From contig CAZJWR010000005.1 of NCBI GenBank assembly GCA_964549765.1, forward strand, positions 1 to 64,000: a stretch of 64,000 nt of DNA. The letters run 5' to 3'. Both the position numbers and the translations under genes were made by a program. The notes beneath the pieces are model-generated. The model made no database searches and was not told the origin of the DNA. It saw only the letters and a list, made by a program, of their open reading frames with translations. The stretch comes from CAZJWR01 sp964549765 (GTDB lineage: Bacteria; Zixibacteria; MSB-5A5; GN15; JAAZOE01). This document shows positions 25,788 through 35,107 of this stretch, piece after piece. Position 1 is the first letter of the stretch, and each line of letters begins with the position of its first letter.

Positions 25788-26954
25788 TCATCCTGTTTTC
25801 TGATAAGCCGCCGACATGGCGCGGAGACGATTGATAATCTCAGGGAGAATTGAAATGGTGTAATCGATGTCCTCGCGCGTGGTCAGTCGTCCCATCGAGA
25901 ACCGGATCGATCCCTGGGCCAGAACCGGATCGACGCCCATCGCCTTGAGCACATGCGACGATTCCAGCGCCCCCGAGGAACAGGCCGAGCCGGACGAAGC
26001 GGCTACGCCCTTGAGGTCAAGCGACAGCAATATAGCCTCGCCTTCGACGCCCTTGAACGACAAATTGACCGTCGACGGGATGCGATTGTCGCGGGATCCG
26101 TTGATAGAAACATCGTCGATGCGGGCGATGATTTTGTCTATGAAATATGCGCCGAGTTCGGACAAACGCCGATGCTCATCATCCATTCCATCATGGGCAA
26201 GTTCCAGCGCCATGGCCATTCCAACGACGGCTGGGAGATTTTCCGTGCCGGCTCGCTTGCGCTTTTCATGAGCGCCGCCGTGGATGAGCGGCGTCATCAT
26301 CGTGCCGCGCCGGACATACAGCGCGCCGATGCCTTTGGGGCCATAGAATTTGTGCGCCGACAACGAGAGCAGGTCGACGCCGAAGTCTTCGACATTAACG
26401 GGAATTTTCCCCACCGCCTGCACCGCGTCGGTATGAAAAATCATGCCCGCCTCGCGACAAACGGCGGCCAGTTGCCGGACCGGCTGCAGTTGGCCGGTTT
26501 CGTTATTGGCCGTCATGATCGATACGATCGTTGTGTCGGGCCGCAATGCCGCGCGGAGCGCATCGACAGACACGACACCGTTTCGGTCACAGCCGAGATA
26601 AGTAACGGCAAAACCTTGTTGTTCGAGATATTGCGTTGTATTGAGCACCGCGTAATGTTCGACTGCCGAGGTGATTAAATGCCGGCCCTTGTGCCGCCGC
26701 GCATAGGCCGCGCCCTTGACGGCCAGATTATCGGATTCGGTGCCGCCGGAGGTGAAATATATTTCCGCCGGCTGCGCTCCGATCAGAGCCGCGATCCGTT
26801 CGCGGGCCTCCTCCAGCGCGACTTTGGCTTTCTGGCCGACGCGATGCACCGACGATGGGTTGCCGTAGTTTTCGGCCATAACCCGGTTCATGACCTCGAT
26901 CACGGCCGGATCGATCGGCGTGGTGCTGTTATAATCGAGATAGACCAATTTCAC
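25788..26954 (-). CDS. Cysteine desulfurase (NifS/IscS type)
   Basis: A PLP enzyme of about 388 aa that takes sulfur from cysteine. YLDYNSTTPIDPAV starts the fold, FTSGGTESDNLAVKG binds PLP phosphate, HTDAVQAVGKI contains the PLP Asp, and LSAHKFYGPKGIGALYVRRG carries the Schiff-base Lys. The catalytic Cys sits in the loop SSGSACSSGALESSHVLKA, characteristic of group I desulfurases. The start chosen is GTG at 26954, preceded by GAGGAAGAG; a TTG eleven codons upstream is the alternative. Next to mnmA it probably feeds tRNA thiolation; no iscU is seen. Confidence 0.93.
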   Translation of the reverse strand: MKLVYLDYNSTTPIDPAVIEVMNRVMAENYGNPSSVHRVGQKAKVALEEARERIAALIGAQPAEIYFTSGGTESDNLAVKGAAYARRHKGRHLITSAVEHYAVLNTTQYLEQQGFAVTYLGCDRNGVVSVDALRAALRPDTTIVSIMTANNETGQLQPVRQLAAVCREAGMIFHTDAVQAVGKIPVNVEDFGVDLLSLSAHKFYGPKGIGALYVRRGTMMTPLIHGGAHEKRKRAGTENLPAVVGMAMALELAHDGMDDEHRRLSELGAYFIDKIIARIDDVSINGSRDNRIPSTVNLSFKGVEGEAILLSLDLKGVAASSGSACSSGALESSHVLKAMGVDPVLAQGSIRFSMGRLTTREDIDYTISILPEIINRLRAMSAAYQKTG

Positions 26955-27054
26955 GTTCTCTTCCTCGTCTGTCAAGATAAACCTCAAGCTCTCACATATC
27001 GCATATGATACGGCGGTTCGTGCATAATGTCAATCCATTATATTCATATTGTCG

Positions 27055-28986
27055 TCAGAAGGCGTAGAGGATGGTGAAATGCCACCGGTCGTCTTCTTTG
27101 TATGGACCGTTTTCGAGGTGGTGGGCGTAGTCCAGCCGAATCGGCCCGGCCGGCGAAATAAACTGCAGCCCGGCCCCGTACGCGAACAGGATGCTTCCAA
27201 AGTCAATGTCCGAAAATGAACCCCAGCCGTTTCCCATATCCGTGAACACCGTTCCCCAGAATTTCCAGAAAAGGGGCGTGCGTATTTCCTGATTGAAAAT
27301 CCCGTAGACGTTGGCACCGACGTTGACGCCGGATTTCGATCGCGGCCCGATGGAATTTTCCTTGAATCCGCGTATGGAATTGGCGCCCCCGAGGTAGAAG
27401 CGGTCGGTCGAGGGAACTTCGTGCGATTTGCCGAATTCCTTGGCCCATCCGGCCTTCAGACGAGTCGCATAAATCGCCTGCCCGACCATATGTTGATATC
27501 GCGCCCAAGAAAATTCGAATTTGTAGAAGCTGTCGTCACCGCCCAGGATGCCGCCAACATACTGCGCGAAATAAGTCGTGAAGGAACCGGACCGGGGTAC
27601 GAATTTGTCGCGGCGCGTATCATGGACGAGGGTAACATCCAGTTTTCGCCTGACGCTGATCCCTTCCTCGAATCGGAACTCTGGCTGATTCTGCGGCTTT
27701 ATGCCGTAGATATTGACGTTTTCGTACCGTCCGCTGATGATCGCATATAATTTCTCCGACCATTCTTTGCGGGTGGACAGCGCAATCGACCAGGTCTGAA
27801 TGCGGTACGGCTGAACGATGGAGCGGACACCCGGCTCGAACCGTCCGGTCAATGTCAGCGGCATGCGGAGATCGAGAAACCACGGTTCGGTATACTGGAC
27901 TTGATATCGGTGATAGAGCAACCGCCATTGGGTGAAAACGATAAACCGATATTGCAGGGAAAATTCGATCTTGCGGGACACGAAAATATTGCGTTTGCCC
28001 CATGCCGCGGCAAAATCCCACGTCAGGTCCTGCAATGAATCCTGGCTGGCGCCGGTGTTGACCGATACGAAATGCGGGCTTCGTTCAATGGCGCCGAAAA
28101 CGAAATCCGGCATGGTATCCGCCCGCCAGGGGCCCTGAATCTCGTTGGAGTCGGACGATGCTATTTCAAGGCTGATCGAGTTAAACAGGCCGGTGGCGTA
28201 CAGTCGTCGCTGCGATTCGATGATCTTCTCGCGGCTATAAAGATTCCCTTTGCGGAAAGACATCTCCCGCCGGGCCAGATACGGCGAATAATATTTAAGG
28301 TCTCCGATGACGACGTCGCCGAAATATACCGGCGGTCCGGCCGTCGTCTGCAGATCGACCACGGTGTTCGACGACCCGGCGGAACTATCGATGGCATCGA
28401 TCACCGACGCGTAGGGATAGCCATTGTTGGCGTAAATCGTCTTCAGGTCGAAAACCGCTGCCTTGACCGCAAAAGGATCGATCGGTTCGCCGGGTTTCAA
28501 CTGCACGGACACTTTGACCAGATCGGAATAAAACGGCATCGTATCGGGTGCATGAAGCTGCACGGAGGCGATGCGGAATTGCTCTCCCTCGTCGACGGTT
28601 ACGGTGATGACAGCGCTCGAATCTTTTTCCGCGATATCGACGGTTTCGCCGATTTTGACATCGAGAAAACCGGACCGCACATATAGATATTTGACCTCAA
28701 GGGTGTCCCGGTAGACGGTGTAACGAAGCATCCGGTCGCGCGAGCCGCTTTTCAGAAACTGCCAAAAAGAACGTTCCCGGGAAAACAGGTGTACCTTGAT
28801 CTGTGAATCAGAGAAGTACTTATTCCCCTCGACATTGATCTTGGAGATGGATGGCCGCTTAGCCAGCCACGACTGATATTTCTTGGCCTCCGGAGAATAC
28901 GCCTGGGCGACGACGATTGACGACAGCAGGCTGGCGCCAATCAATGCCATCACGATCAAGACTATCGGGTGCCTGCGACGTTTCAT
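27055..28986 (-). CDS. Omp85 family outer-membrane assembly protein (TamA/BamA-like)
   Basis: A 643-aa protein with a signal peptide (cleavage near AQAYS, about residue 29). About three POTRA-like units follow: ISKINVEGNKYFSDSQIKV (about 47), a second around 120-205 and a third starting near VYFGDVVIGDLKYYSP with YSREKIIESQRRLYATGLFN. The C-terminal half is a beta-barrel with the surface-antigen pattern FYLGGANSIRGFKENSIG, which holds the RGF motif, and LQFISPAGPIRLDYAH. It ends YAF. Its ATG shares one base with the tamB stop (TGATG), so it is probably the TamA partner of that TamB, or a BamA variant. Confidence 0.9.
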   Translation of the reverse strand: MKRRRHPIVLIVMALIGASLLSSIVVAQAYSPEAKKYQSWLAKRPSISKINVEGNKYFSDSQIKVHLFSRERSFWQFLKSGSRDRMLRYTVYRDTLEVKYLYVRSGFLDVKIGETVDIAEKDSSAVITVTVDEGEQFRIASVQLHAPDTMPFYSDLVKVSVQLKPGEPIDPFAVKAAVFDLKTIYANNGYPYASVIDAIDSSAGSSNTVVDLQTTAGPPVYFGDVVIGDLKYYSPYLARREMSFRKGNLYSREKIIESQRRLYATGLFNSISLEIASSDSNEIQGPWRADTMPDFVFGAIERSPHFVSVNTGASQDSLQDLTWDFAAAWGKRNIFVSRKIEFSLQYRFIVFTQWRLLYHRYQVQYTEPWFLDLRMPLTLTGRFEPGVRSIVQPYRIQTWSIALSTRKEWSEKLYAIISGRYENVNIYGIKPQNQPEFRFEEGISVRRKLDVTLVHDTRRDKFVPRSGSFTTYFAQYVGGILGGDDSFYKFEFSWARYQHMVGQAIYATRLKAGWAKEFGKSHEVPSTDRFYLGGANSIRGFKENSIGPRSKSGVNVGANVYGIFNQEIRTPLFWKFWGTVFTDMGNGWGSFSDIDFGSILFAYGAGLQFISPAGPIRLDYAHHLENGPYKEDDRWHFTILYAF

Positions 28987-31900
28987 CAGTACTCCCAGTT
29001 CAACCGGAAATTGAAATGATACAGATTCGCCTCGTCGCGGCGGCCCTCAAAAAAATAATGACGCCCGAGGCGATATTCGACGCCGACCTCCTGCCCCTTC
29101 TCAATATCGAAATAGCTGCTGCCGAAAACGTACAGGTTCGGCAGGGTGTAGGCACCGATGGTCAACCGGGTGCTGAGCGGATCGAATCCCTTGGTTCCGG
29201 TCGGGTAAATCTCAAACGTCTCCACGCCCAAGGTTCGCGTCCCCAGCCGGGAGAACTGCGTCGCCAGCAACCCCACGCCGCCGACGGTGATGCGGTCGGA
29301 GAGTACCGGATTGCCGCCCAGCGAGTCGAGGTCCGGCCGGTAATCGGCCAGCAGCGCCGGCAGAATATTCTCGCTGGAAATCGGCGTATCTCCGGCCCCG
29401 GTGATAATCGGATTGGTCAGCGTCCCGGTGACAGCGAGAACCAGATCGTAGCTGTAGCTGATTTCGCTCTCGAAATCGGAAAACCGATTGGGGGTTCGAA
29501 TACGGGTAGAGATGGTTAAATTGAGTTTGGGATCGGGCTCCTCGATATTGTCGTAGATGATCTCACCGCCCGGCTCGATGCGGAAATTTTTATCAAAAAA
29601 GAAATAATTTCCCCGAATGACTTCCAGCGTCCCGAGGAAATTATAGACGCCGCTCTTACGAAGGATATTGATGCTGCCGCCGAATTCGGCGTCGATATCG
29701 GCGTTCTGCACCCAGAAATTGGAGGGGAATTCGACCATCAGGTCCAGGTCCCAGGTCTTGTCGGCTTCAAGGGCGGTGAGCATACTGAATCCGGTCGTTT
29801 CGAAGCTCTCCCGGTAGTACATCGCTTTGGCCTTGATGGTGCCGGTGACAACCGGCGGCGTTTCACCGTTGACCCACACCTGCGCGTCGGCCGTTCCGGT
29901 GACGTCGCCCAGTTCGTAATTGACCGGCAGATCAGTGCACTGGAGATTTATGGCATAACGGAACCGGTCGAGGCCATAGATAAGAATAGTGCCCTTCCCC
30001 CACACATGCCCATCCTGCCCGCCTTTTTCCCTCGGGACGACCGCATCCGCCTTGTATATGGTTATCAGACGATCCGACATTTCCACGTCAACATCGGCAT
30101 TCACCAGCGGATCGCGAAGGTCGAAAAGCTTGATCGTGCCGTTTTTGAGATTGGCCACACCGTTCAGATGGGGTTCCTTGGTCGTCCCGGTCAGTTCAAT
30201 CTCGGCCGAAAAATCGCCAGTGATATATTCGACAGATTCCAGCAGAAACGAAGCCAGATCGAGACGTTTGTCGGCGGCGGTGATGGTTATATCCTGCTGG
30301 CGATCATCGAACAGCACATGACCCGAATCCATCGACAGATTGATCGGGAACTCACCATAGGCAGTGTACAATCCTTCCGGCGATACCAATCTCATGGAAT
30401 CGATCAGTAGCAGGCTGTCGGCGTAGTTTGCGAATCCCGTCAGGTCGCCGAGAAGCAGCGAACGATATTTCAGCGAATCGACGTTGGCCGCCACCGTGAA
30501 CACGGGATATTCCATCGTGCCCGTGATTCGCCCCGTCGAGGATAATCGACCGGTGATGGCCAGGCTATCGGCGAGCAATTGTACCCAGGGGGAAATCGAT
30601 ATGCTGTTGATATTCCAGCCGACGTCCAGTGTCTCGTCGTAGTCAATGCGCCCATTGAAAGCCAGATCGCCGCCGCTGGTCAGAATGTCGACGCGGTCGA
30701 AGCGATAGCCGAGGGAATCGATGAAGATGTCCTGGACGCCATCGGAGGTGAATCGCTGCCCCTGAAGATCGAAAAACACCGTGTCCAGAGACAACTCCTG
30801 AGGGTAGGCGGCAAAATCCAAAACACCGGTCAGATTGCCCCGGGAAAAATCGTTACTGACCTGGGCGGTATCGATAAACAGCAGGATGCTGTCGAGCTGA
30901 AACTCGGCGTACAGGCTGTCCACCGGAAATCCCCAGGCATCGGCGGTCCGGGAACGAATCATGATGGGACCACGCATGGAGGTCATGAAATTGTTGATGA
31001 AAAAGCTGGTTTCAAAATCGGTGGAATAGAATTTATACAACCAAAGGGAATCGGAACTGAGATGAGCCCGTATGTTCGGATCGGCGACCGGGCCGGTTAT
31101 GGCGAACTCGCCCTCGGCGCGCCCGGCAGGGAGGTCGATGAAGGTCTGGTGGGCGAAACGGCTCAGATCGTTCAATTCTGCGCGTCCCCCTACGGTTATA
31201 TTGCCGTCGTACTGGATTCCGCCGTCGACCAGAAATCGATTGTCATAGTAGGTGACTTGGAAACCGGGAAAGGCGTAGAGACCATCGTGGCCGATGGTCA
31301 TCTGGCCCACGGCGGTGTGAAAATGATAAATGTCGAAATGCGATTCTCTGAGGTCGACATTCATATCGATCGCCAATTTTTCGGAATTGAATCCGCGGCC
31401 GTCGAGGACCAGGCGACCGTTGAGATCGGAGTCGAAGGAATTGAAGACAAGGTGGTTGAGGTTGAAGGAATCGATCTCGGCCGCAAGATGGTAGCTTTCG
31501 GGATCGGATGCAAAATTCAGGCGACCGTAGGCGTTGATGCGACAGCCCTCAAAAACGCGCCCATACAACGAATCGAGATACAATATCCCCTGGTCGTAAT
31601 GAAAGGCCGTCTGCACGGAATCGAATGACCGGCCCTCGAGATTCCCTTTCAGCAAGACGTTGCCGCCGATGCGGTCATCCCGGCTATAGATCGTACCGGT
31701 CATGTCGGCCTCGCCGGTCAGACCGGAACCGATGAGAGAGAAAAAGTCCGTGAAACGAATATGGGCGGTGTCGATCTGCGCCCGCAAATTGGGATCGGCG
31801 GCGGCGTCATAAGCGGCCGAAAAGTCCGCCTGAGTCGAATCGAAAGCCACGTGCACGTCCTGGAGGGCCAGCTTCCCTTCGAAGTAAGTCCCCCTCCCCG

Positions 31901-32510
31901 ATAGATCTTCGATCTGCAACCTGCGGTCCTCGTTGTCGGCCCGGAGCGAATCGAGCTTGAACGTATAAGTGCCGGCGTCAGACTTGGCCGACCCCCGCAG
32001 CCCGATATCAAACCAACTCCACACCGAATCGCGGACATTCACGTTGAGCGCCGCGTTGGTGAAAACGATTTCCCGGACGTCCCATGAAGGGAGTTCCGAT
32101 TTGGCGATGGCCTTTCCCGGAAGTTTCGGCAATATCCACGATCCCGTCGTATCTTGTTTCAGGTATACCTGCGCCCCGGTCACTTTCAGGCTGTCCAGCA
32201 CCCAGCGGCGATGATACAGGTCGGATAAGCTGTAGTCGATATCTATCCTCGGGATATAGGCCAGGGTGACGGTATCCGCGCCGGGGTACAGCTTGACCAG
32301 CACATCGCGGAGCACAAAACCGTCGATAAAGGAACCTTCGATTTCACCAATGGTCACGTCCAAGCTGTACTTGGCGGCAACCTTCTCGGCCAGATAGCGA
32401 TTGACCCAGTTTTCGAGTATATGCGATTCGTACAGAAGAAACAGCCCGACGAGGATCAGCATAACGATGGCAACGACGCCGATAAGGGGAATTTTGAAAC
32501 GCCAGCGCAT
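28986..32510 (-). CDS. TamB-like translocation/assembly module protein
   Basis: A 1174-aa protein with an N-terminal inner-membrane anchor (about residues 7-27) and a long periplasmic beta-rich body. RYLAEKVAAKYSLDVTIGEI and EGSFIDGFVLRDVLVKL match the TamB start. The C-terminal ~350 residues match the TamB (DUF490) domain: GNYFFFDKNFRIEPGGEIIY, YDLVLAVTGTLTNPIITG, SSENILPALLADYRP and a final barrel-like YHFNFRLNWEY. It bridges the periplasm to the partner Omp85 protein for envelope assembly or lipid transport. The start immediately follows the stop of the upstream gene (TAGATG). Moderately divergent repeats fill the middle. Confidence 0.88.
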   Translation of the reverse strand: MRWRFKIPLIGVVAIVMLILVGLFLLYESHILENWVNRYLAEKVAAKYSLDVTIGEIEGSFIDGFVLRDVLVKLYPGADTVTLAYIPRIDIDYSLSDLYHRRWVLDSLKVTGAQVYLKQDTTGSWILPKLPGKAIAKSELPSWDVREIVFTNAALNVNVRDSVWSWFDIGLRGSAKSDAGTYTFKLDSLRADNEDRRLQIEDLSGRGTYFEGKLALQDVHVAFDSTQADFSAAYDAAADPNLRAQIDTAHIRFTDFFSLIGSGLTGEADMTGTIYSRDDRIGGNVLLKGNLEGRSFDSVQTAFHYDQGILYLDSLYGRVFEGCRINAYGRLNFASDPESYHLAAEIDSFNLNHLVFNSFDSDLNGRLVLDGRGFNSEKLAIDMNVDLRESHFDIYHFHTAVGQMTIGHDGLYAFPGFQVTYYDNRFLVDGGIQYDGNITVGGRAELNDLSRFAHQTFIDLPAGRAEGEFAITGPVADPNIRAHLSSDSLWLYKFYSTDFETSFFINNFMTSMRGPIMIRSRTADAWGFPVDSLYAEFQLDSILLFIDTAQVSNDFSRGNLTGVLDFAAYPQELSLDTVFFDLQGQRFTSDGVQDIFIDSLGYRFDRVDILTSGGDLAFNGRIDYDETLDVGWNINSISISPWVQLLADSLAITGRLSSTGRITGTMEYPVFTVAANVDSLKYRSLLLGDLTGFANYADSLLLIDSMRLVSPEGLYTAYGEFPINLSMDSGHVLFDDRQQDITITAADKRLDLASFLLESVEYITGDFSAEIELTGTTKEPHLNGVANLKNGTIKLFDLRDPLVNADVDVEMSDRLITIYKADAVVPREKGGQDGHVWGKGTILIYGLDRFRYAINLQCTDLPVNYELGDVTGTADAQVWVNGETPPVVTGTIKAKAMYYRESFETTGFSMLTALEADKTWDLDLMVEFPSNFWVQNADIDAEFGGSINILRKSGVYNFLGTLEVIRGNYFFFDKNFRIEPGGEIIYDNIEEPDPKLNLTISTRIRTPNRFSDFESEISYSYDLVLAVTGTLTNPIITGAGDTPISSENILPALLADYRPDLDSLGGNPVLSDRITVGGVGLLATQFSRLGTRTLGVETFEIYPTGTKGFDPLSTRLTIGAYTLPNLYVFGSSYFDIEKGQEVGVEYRLGRHYFFEGRRDEANLYHFNFRLNWEY

Positions 32511-33185
32511 CTACGTCGTCACCGCCTTGTCAAGAATATGAACCGCTGTGCGGATGTTATCACCGGTGCAGAAAAATCGGCAGTTGCGCATCGTCTTTCG
32601 AATCAAGGCGGATTTGACGCCGACGTTGAGCGTCCCCCGGATATGCGCCCCCAGTTGGTTTTCATAGGAGGTTACGGTCAGCGTCGCTATAACTGACAGC
32701 TCTCGCAACGGAAACGCCGCGCCGGGCCGGGACAGCACTTGCCCGTAGCCGTCGTTGATCATCCATGTCAGGATTTGGGGGGAAAAGGAATTGATATATC
32801 CAACTAGGCGATCGAAGGCGGGGCCGTAGATATGTTTGATTTTGGCTGTTCCCTGCCGGTTCCAGTCCCGGCAGTCTTTTCCCGAATAGGCCCCGGGCAG
32901 ACCGTCGGCTTTCCCGCCATCGCCGGTTACTTCGGCGAAAATTCGAGCCGCTTCGATCATCGCCGGAAATCCCAAAAAGAGATGCGACTGCAGGATTATC
33001 TCCTCAATCGAACGAGGGGACACATCGTCATCCAACGCCATAGTCATGATGAGTCTCGCCGCCGCATCATCGCGTCCGGCGATGGCGGCGGAAAGAAACG
33101 GCCCATAGAAATACTCGATGCCCCGTTCTTTATCGAGGCTCTGCGATAATCGTCGCACCGTTCGTCTCTCAAGCAGGCGTGTCAT
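32511..33185 (-). CDS. Carboxymuconolactone decarboxylase-like protein
   Basis: A protein of about 224 aa. The C-terminal half, FPLRELSVIATLTVTSYENQ followed by LGAHIRGTLNVGVKSALIRK, matches the CMD/AhpD alpha-helical fold. The N-terminal half (ARLIMTMALDDDVSPRSIEE, IILQSHLFLGFPAMIEAARI) looks like a second copy. The CxxC of AhpD peroxidase-type members is missing, so peroxidase activity is doubtful. ATG at 33185 was chosen; it lies 45 bases after the HtrA-like gene. Its stop touches tamB, so it seems to be part of the envelope operon, where its role is unknown. Confidence 0.75.
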   Translation of the reverse strand: MTRLLERRTVRRLSQSLDKERGIEYFYGPFLSAAIAGRDDAAARLIMTMALDDDVSPRSIEEIILQSHLFLGFPAMIEAARIFAEVTGDGGKADGLPGAYSGKDCRDWNRQGTAKIKHIYGPAFDRLVGYINSFSPQILTWMINDGYGQVLSRPGAAFPLRELSVIATLTVTSYENQLGAHIRGTLNVGVKSALIRKTMRNCRFFCTGDNIRTAVHILDKAVTT

Positions 33186-33230
33186 TGAAACATAAGCTAT
33201 ATGCGGAGAATTGTGAAGGCAAGTCAAACT

Positions 33231-34427
33231 TTATCGCGTCGACCCGCTTTGACCCAGCAAACGATTCAGTTCGCGTTGCAGCCGTTCCATCTCCACTTTC
33301 ATATCGTCAATCCGGCGCTGGAGATCGGCGATCAGGCGGGTGTTGATTTCGTTCTGGGTCGGCGTATAGGCGACCGTCCGATTCACCTGAGAACGCGGCT
33401 GTAACGGGATGCTCAGAGTAAAACTCCGGCCGCCCCGCATGACATCGATGACAACCGTGCTGTCGGAACCGGCGCTGCTGACCAGCCTTTGTAGTTGCCG
33501 ATCACTGGTTATTTCGCGGTACGATACCCGGGTGATGATATCCCCCGGCTTAAGGCCGGCCAGAGCCGCCGGCGAATTCGGCTCCACATCGGAGATGACG
33601 ACGGCTTCCCCCAGCACCTTCTTCTCACCCGACACCAGTTCGATGGCGGTGGTTGTAACGCCCAAATATCCCGCCTCGCGGTCGCCGCAGCAGATGATCC
33701 GGTCGGCCACGCTGAGCGCCGTGGTTACCGGAATCATAAATATCCCATCGCGATACCCGCCTCCACCGCCAACGGTCTGGATATTTCCGGCGATAATAAT
33801 CCCGGCGAGGCGTCCGGCCAGATCAAACACGCCACCGCCCATGACGCCGGGAACGGCCGACCCGGATACGAGGTAACTGCCGTCGCTTTGACGGCCGGCG
33901 ATGATTCCCAGCGAGGGATAACCGGTGCCGCCCGACGCTCTGCCGAATGACAGCACCAATCGTCCCGAGAAAGGCGGAAACGCGGACGGTTCAAGGTGGG
34001 CCGCGACCGGCTCGTCTATCTTCAGCACCGCCAGGTGGAATCCCCGGTCGACGCCGACCAGGCGCGCCGGAATATTCTGGCTATCGTATTGAATGCGAAA
34101 GTCGTCATACCCGTCGACAAGGCTCAACACCGTGAGGATATGGCCGACGGAATCGATCACCAATCCACTTCCAACCACGGCGCTGACCGGTTCTGCCAAT
34201 TTTTGGGCGGTTCCGGGATAGAGCGGCGCCCGGCTAGCCTGAAGGCGCGACTCGACCGTCACGACCGAACCGGATATCCGTTCGACTATACGGGGAATGT
34301 CATGATCGAGAAATTCCAGATTCTGGCCCAAAACCGGCATGGCCGGGATAATGACGATGGAAAAAAAAACCGCCAGCGAAGCGGCGGTTTTTCGTGCATT
34401 ATCGTTTTTCTTTCGATACACCCTCAT
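33231..34427 (-). CDS. HtrA-like PDZ protein lacking the catalytic triad
   Basis: A 398-aa secreted protein: signal peptide (about 1-35), trypsin-like HtrA/DegP domain (about 45-240), PDZ domain (about 250-345) and a C-terminal coiled coil (LIADLQRRIDDMKVEMERL). The fold landmarks align (VGSGLVIDSVGHILT, LAVLKI, GVFDLAGRLAGI), but the catalytic His position is Ser102 (TVLSLVDG), the Asp position is His131 (DRGFHLAVLKI) and the Ser position is Met196 (PGVMGGG, normally GNSGGP). All three catalytic residues are thus replaced. It is likely a non-proteolytic sensor or chaperone. It follows the sigma/anti-sigma genes, and its first codons overlap a terminator-like hairpin. Confidence 0.87.
   Translation of the reverse strand: MRVYRKKNDNARKTAASLAVFFSIVIIPAMPVLGQNLEFLDHDIPRIVERISGSVVTVESRLQASRAPLYPGTAQKLAEPVSAVVGSGLVIDSVGHILTVLSLVDGYDDFRIQYDSQNIPARLVGVDRGFHLAVLKIDEPVAAHLEPSAFPPFSGRLVLSFGRASGGTGYPSLGIIAGRQSDGSYLVSGSAVPGVMGGGVFDLAGRLAGIIIAGNIQTVGGGGGYRDGIFMIPVTTALSVADRIICCGDREAGYLGVTTTAIELVSGEKKVLGEAVVISDVEPNSPAALAGLKPGDIITRVSYREITSDRQLQRLVSSAGSDSTVVIDVMRGGRSFTLSIPLQPRSQVNRTVAYTPTQNEINTRLIADLQRRIDDMKVEMERLQRELNRLLGQSGSTR
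34361..34392 (-). terminator. Terminator-like hairpin inside signal-peptide codons of the HtrA-like gene
   Basis: On the minus strand AAAAACCGCC (34392-34383) pairs with GGCGGTTTTT (34374-34365) around a GC-clamped loop that reads GCTTCGCT, and nine T residues (34369-34361) complete the 3' side. It has the full form of an intrinsic terminator but lies about 35 bases inside the HtrA-like reading frame. It may act as an attenuator behind the sigma/anti-sigma pair. Confidence 0.6.
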
Positions 34428-34441
34428 AGCTTCTTCTGTAG

Positions 34442-35107
34442 TTATTCCGGAATGATCAGATAATCTTTGACAACCGGGCGAACCGTGATACGTGAATTCA
34501 TTCCGCCGATCACCTGTGACGACGCAAAGGCGACGTCTTGGGCGTCAAGCATCTGACCGACACCGGCATTATCCCGTAACTGCTGGGAAAACTCCCGCCA
34601 CCGGCTGTACTGGGCGACCATTTTGGAAACACTTTTGTGTTCATTGAGGAATGGGTTGTCCTCGGGCTCCGCCGTCAAATATCTATCATCGGATGTGTTG
34701 GCCATCCGGGTGGTCGTCGAGTTAGTCACCTGCCCGCCATTCGGAGCAAGAATAGCATCACCCAGATGCAAACCAATACCCATCGCCAAAACTATGACCG
34801 CAACCGAAGCGGCGGCCGCCAGCCGCGCCATCCCGAATCGAGGAATCCGTTTGGGCAAATAGGCCTTGGTTCTTTTCTCGGCAAACCCCTCCTGTCCGAT
34901 CTTTTCGAACAATCGGGCCGTGAAATCATCGGCTACGGCCTTACGGGGTATCCCGCCGACAAGCCGATTCATGGATTTGTACGCTGCCTCTTCTCGCCGG
35001 CAGGAGCTGCATCCGCTGAGGTGCTCCTTGATTTTTGCCGACAGGTCGGGGCTGGTCTCTTCCCTACAGTATACTGACAGGAAGGAGCGCACCTTTCGAC
35101 AACGCAT
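34442..35107 (-). CDS. Anti-sigma factor with zinc-binding (ZAS/zf-HC2) domain
   Basis: A 221-aa protein. The N-terminal domain contains HLSGCSSC, giving the H-x3-C-x2-C zinc anti-sigma pattern (His29, Cys33, Cys36) with an upstream Cys at 14. A single transmembrane segment lies at about 92-113 (MARLAAAASVAVIVLAMGIG), leaving a periplasmic tail of about 105 residues. Its start overlaps the end of the sigma factor gene by 44 bases, the usual arrangement for a cognate pair. Release would need proteolysis or a conformational signal; the HtrA-like protein just downstream is a candidate partner, though it is not an active protease. Confidence 0.88.
   Translation of the reverse strand: MRCRKVRSFLSVYCREETSPDLSAKIKEHLSGCSSCRREEAAYKSMNRLVGGIPRKAVADDFTARLFEKIGQEGFAEKRTKAYLPKRIPRFGMARLAAAASVAVIVLAMGIGLHLGDAILAPNGGQVTNSTTTRMANTSDDRYLTAEPEDNPFLNEHKSVSKMVAQYSRWREFSQQLRDNAGVGQMLDAQDVAFASSQVIGGMNSRITVRPVVKDYLIIPE

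Noticed and set aside
30579..31628. 349-codon open frame on the plus strand opposite tamB
   Set aside because: It mirrors the tamB coding strand, shows no recognisable family or ribosome binding site, and its open length follows from codon bias on the opposite strand.
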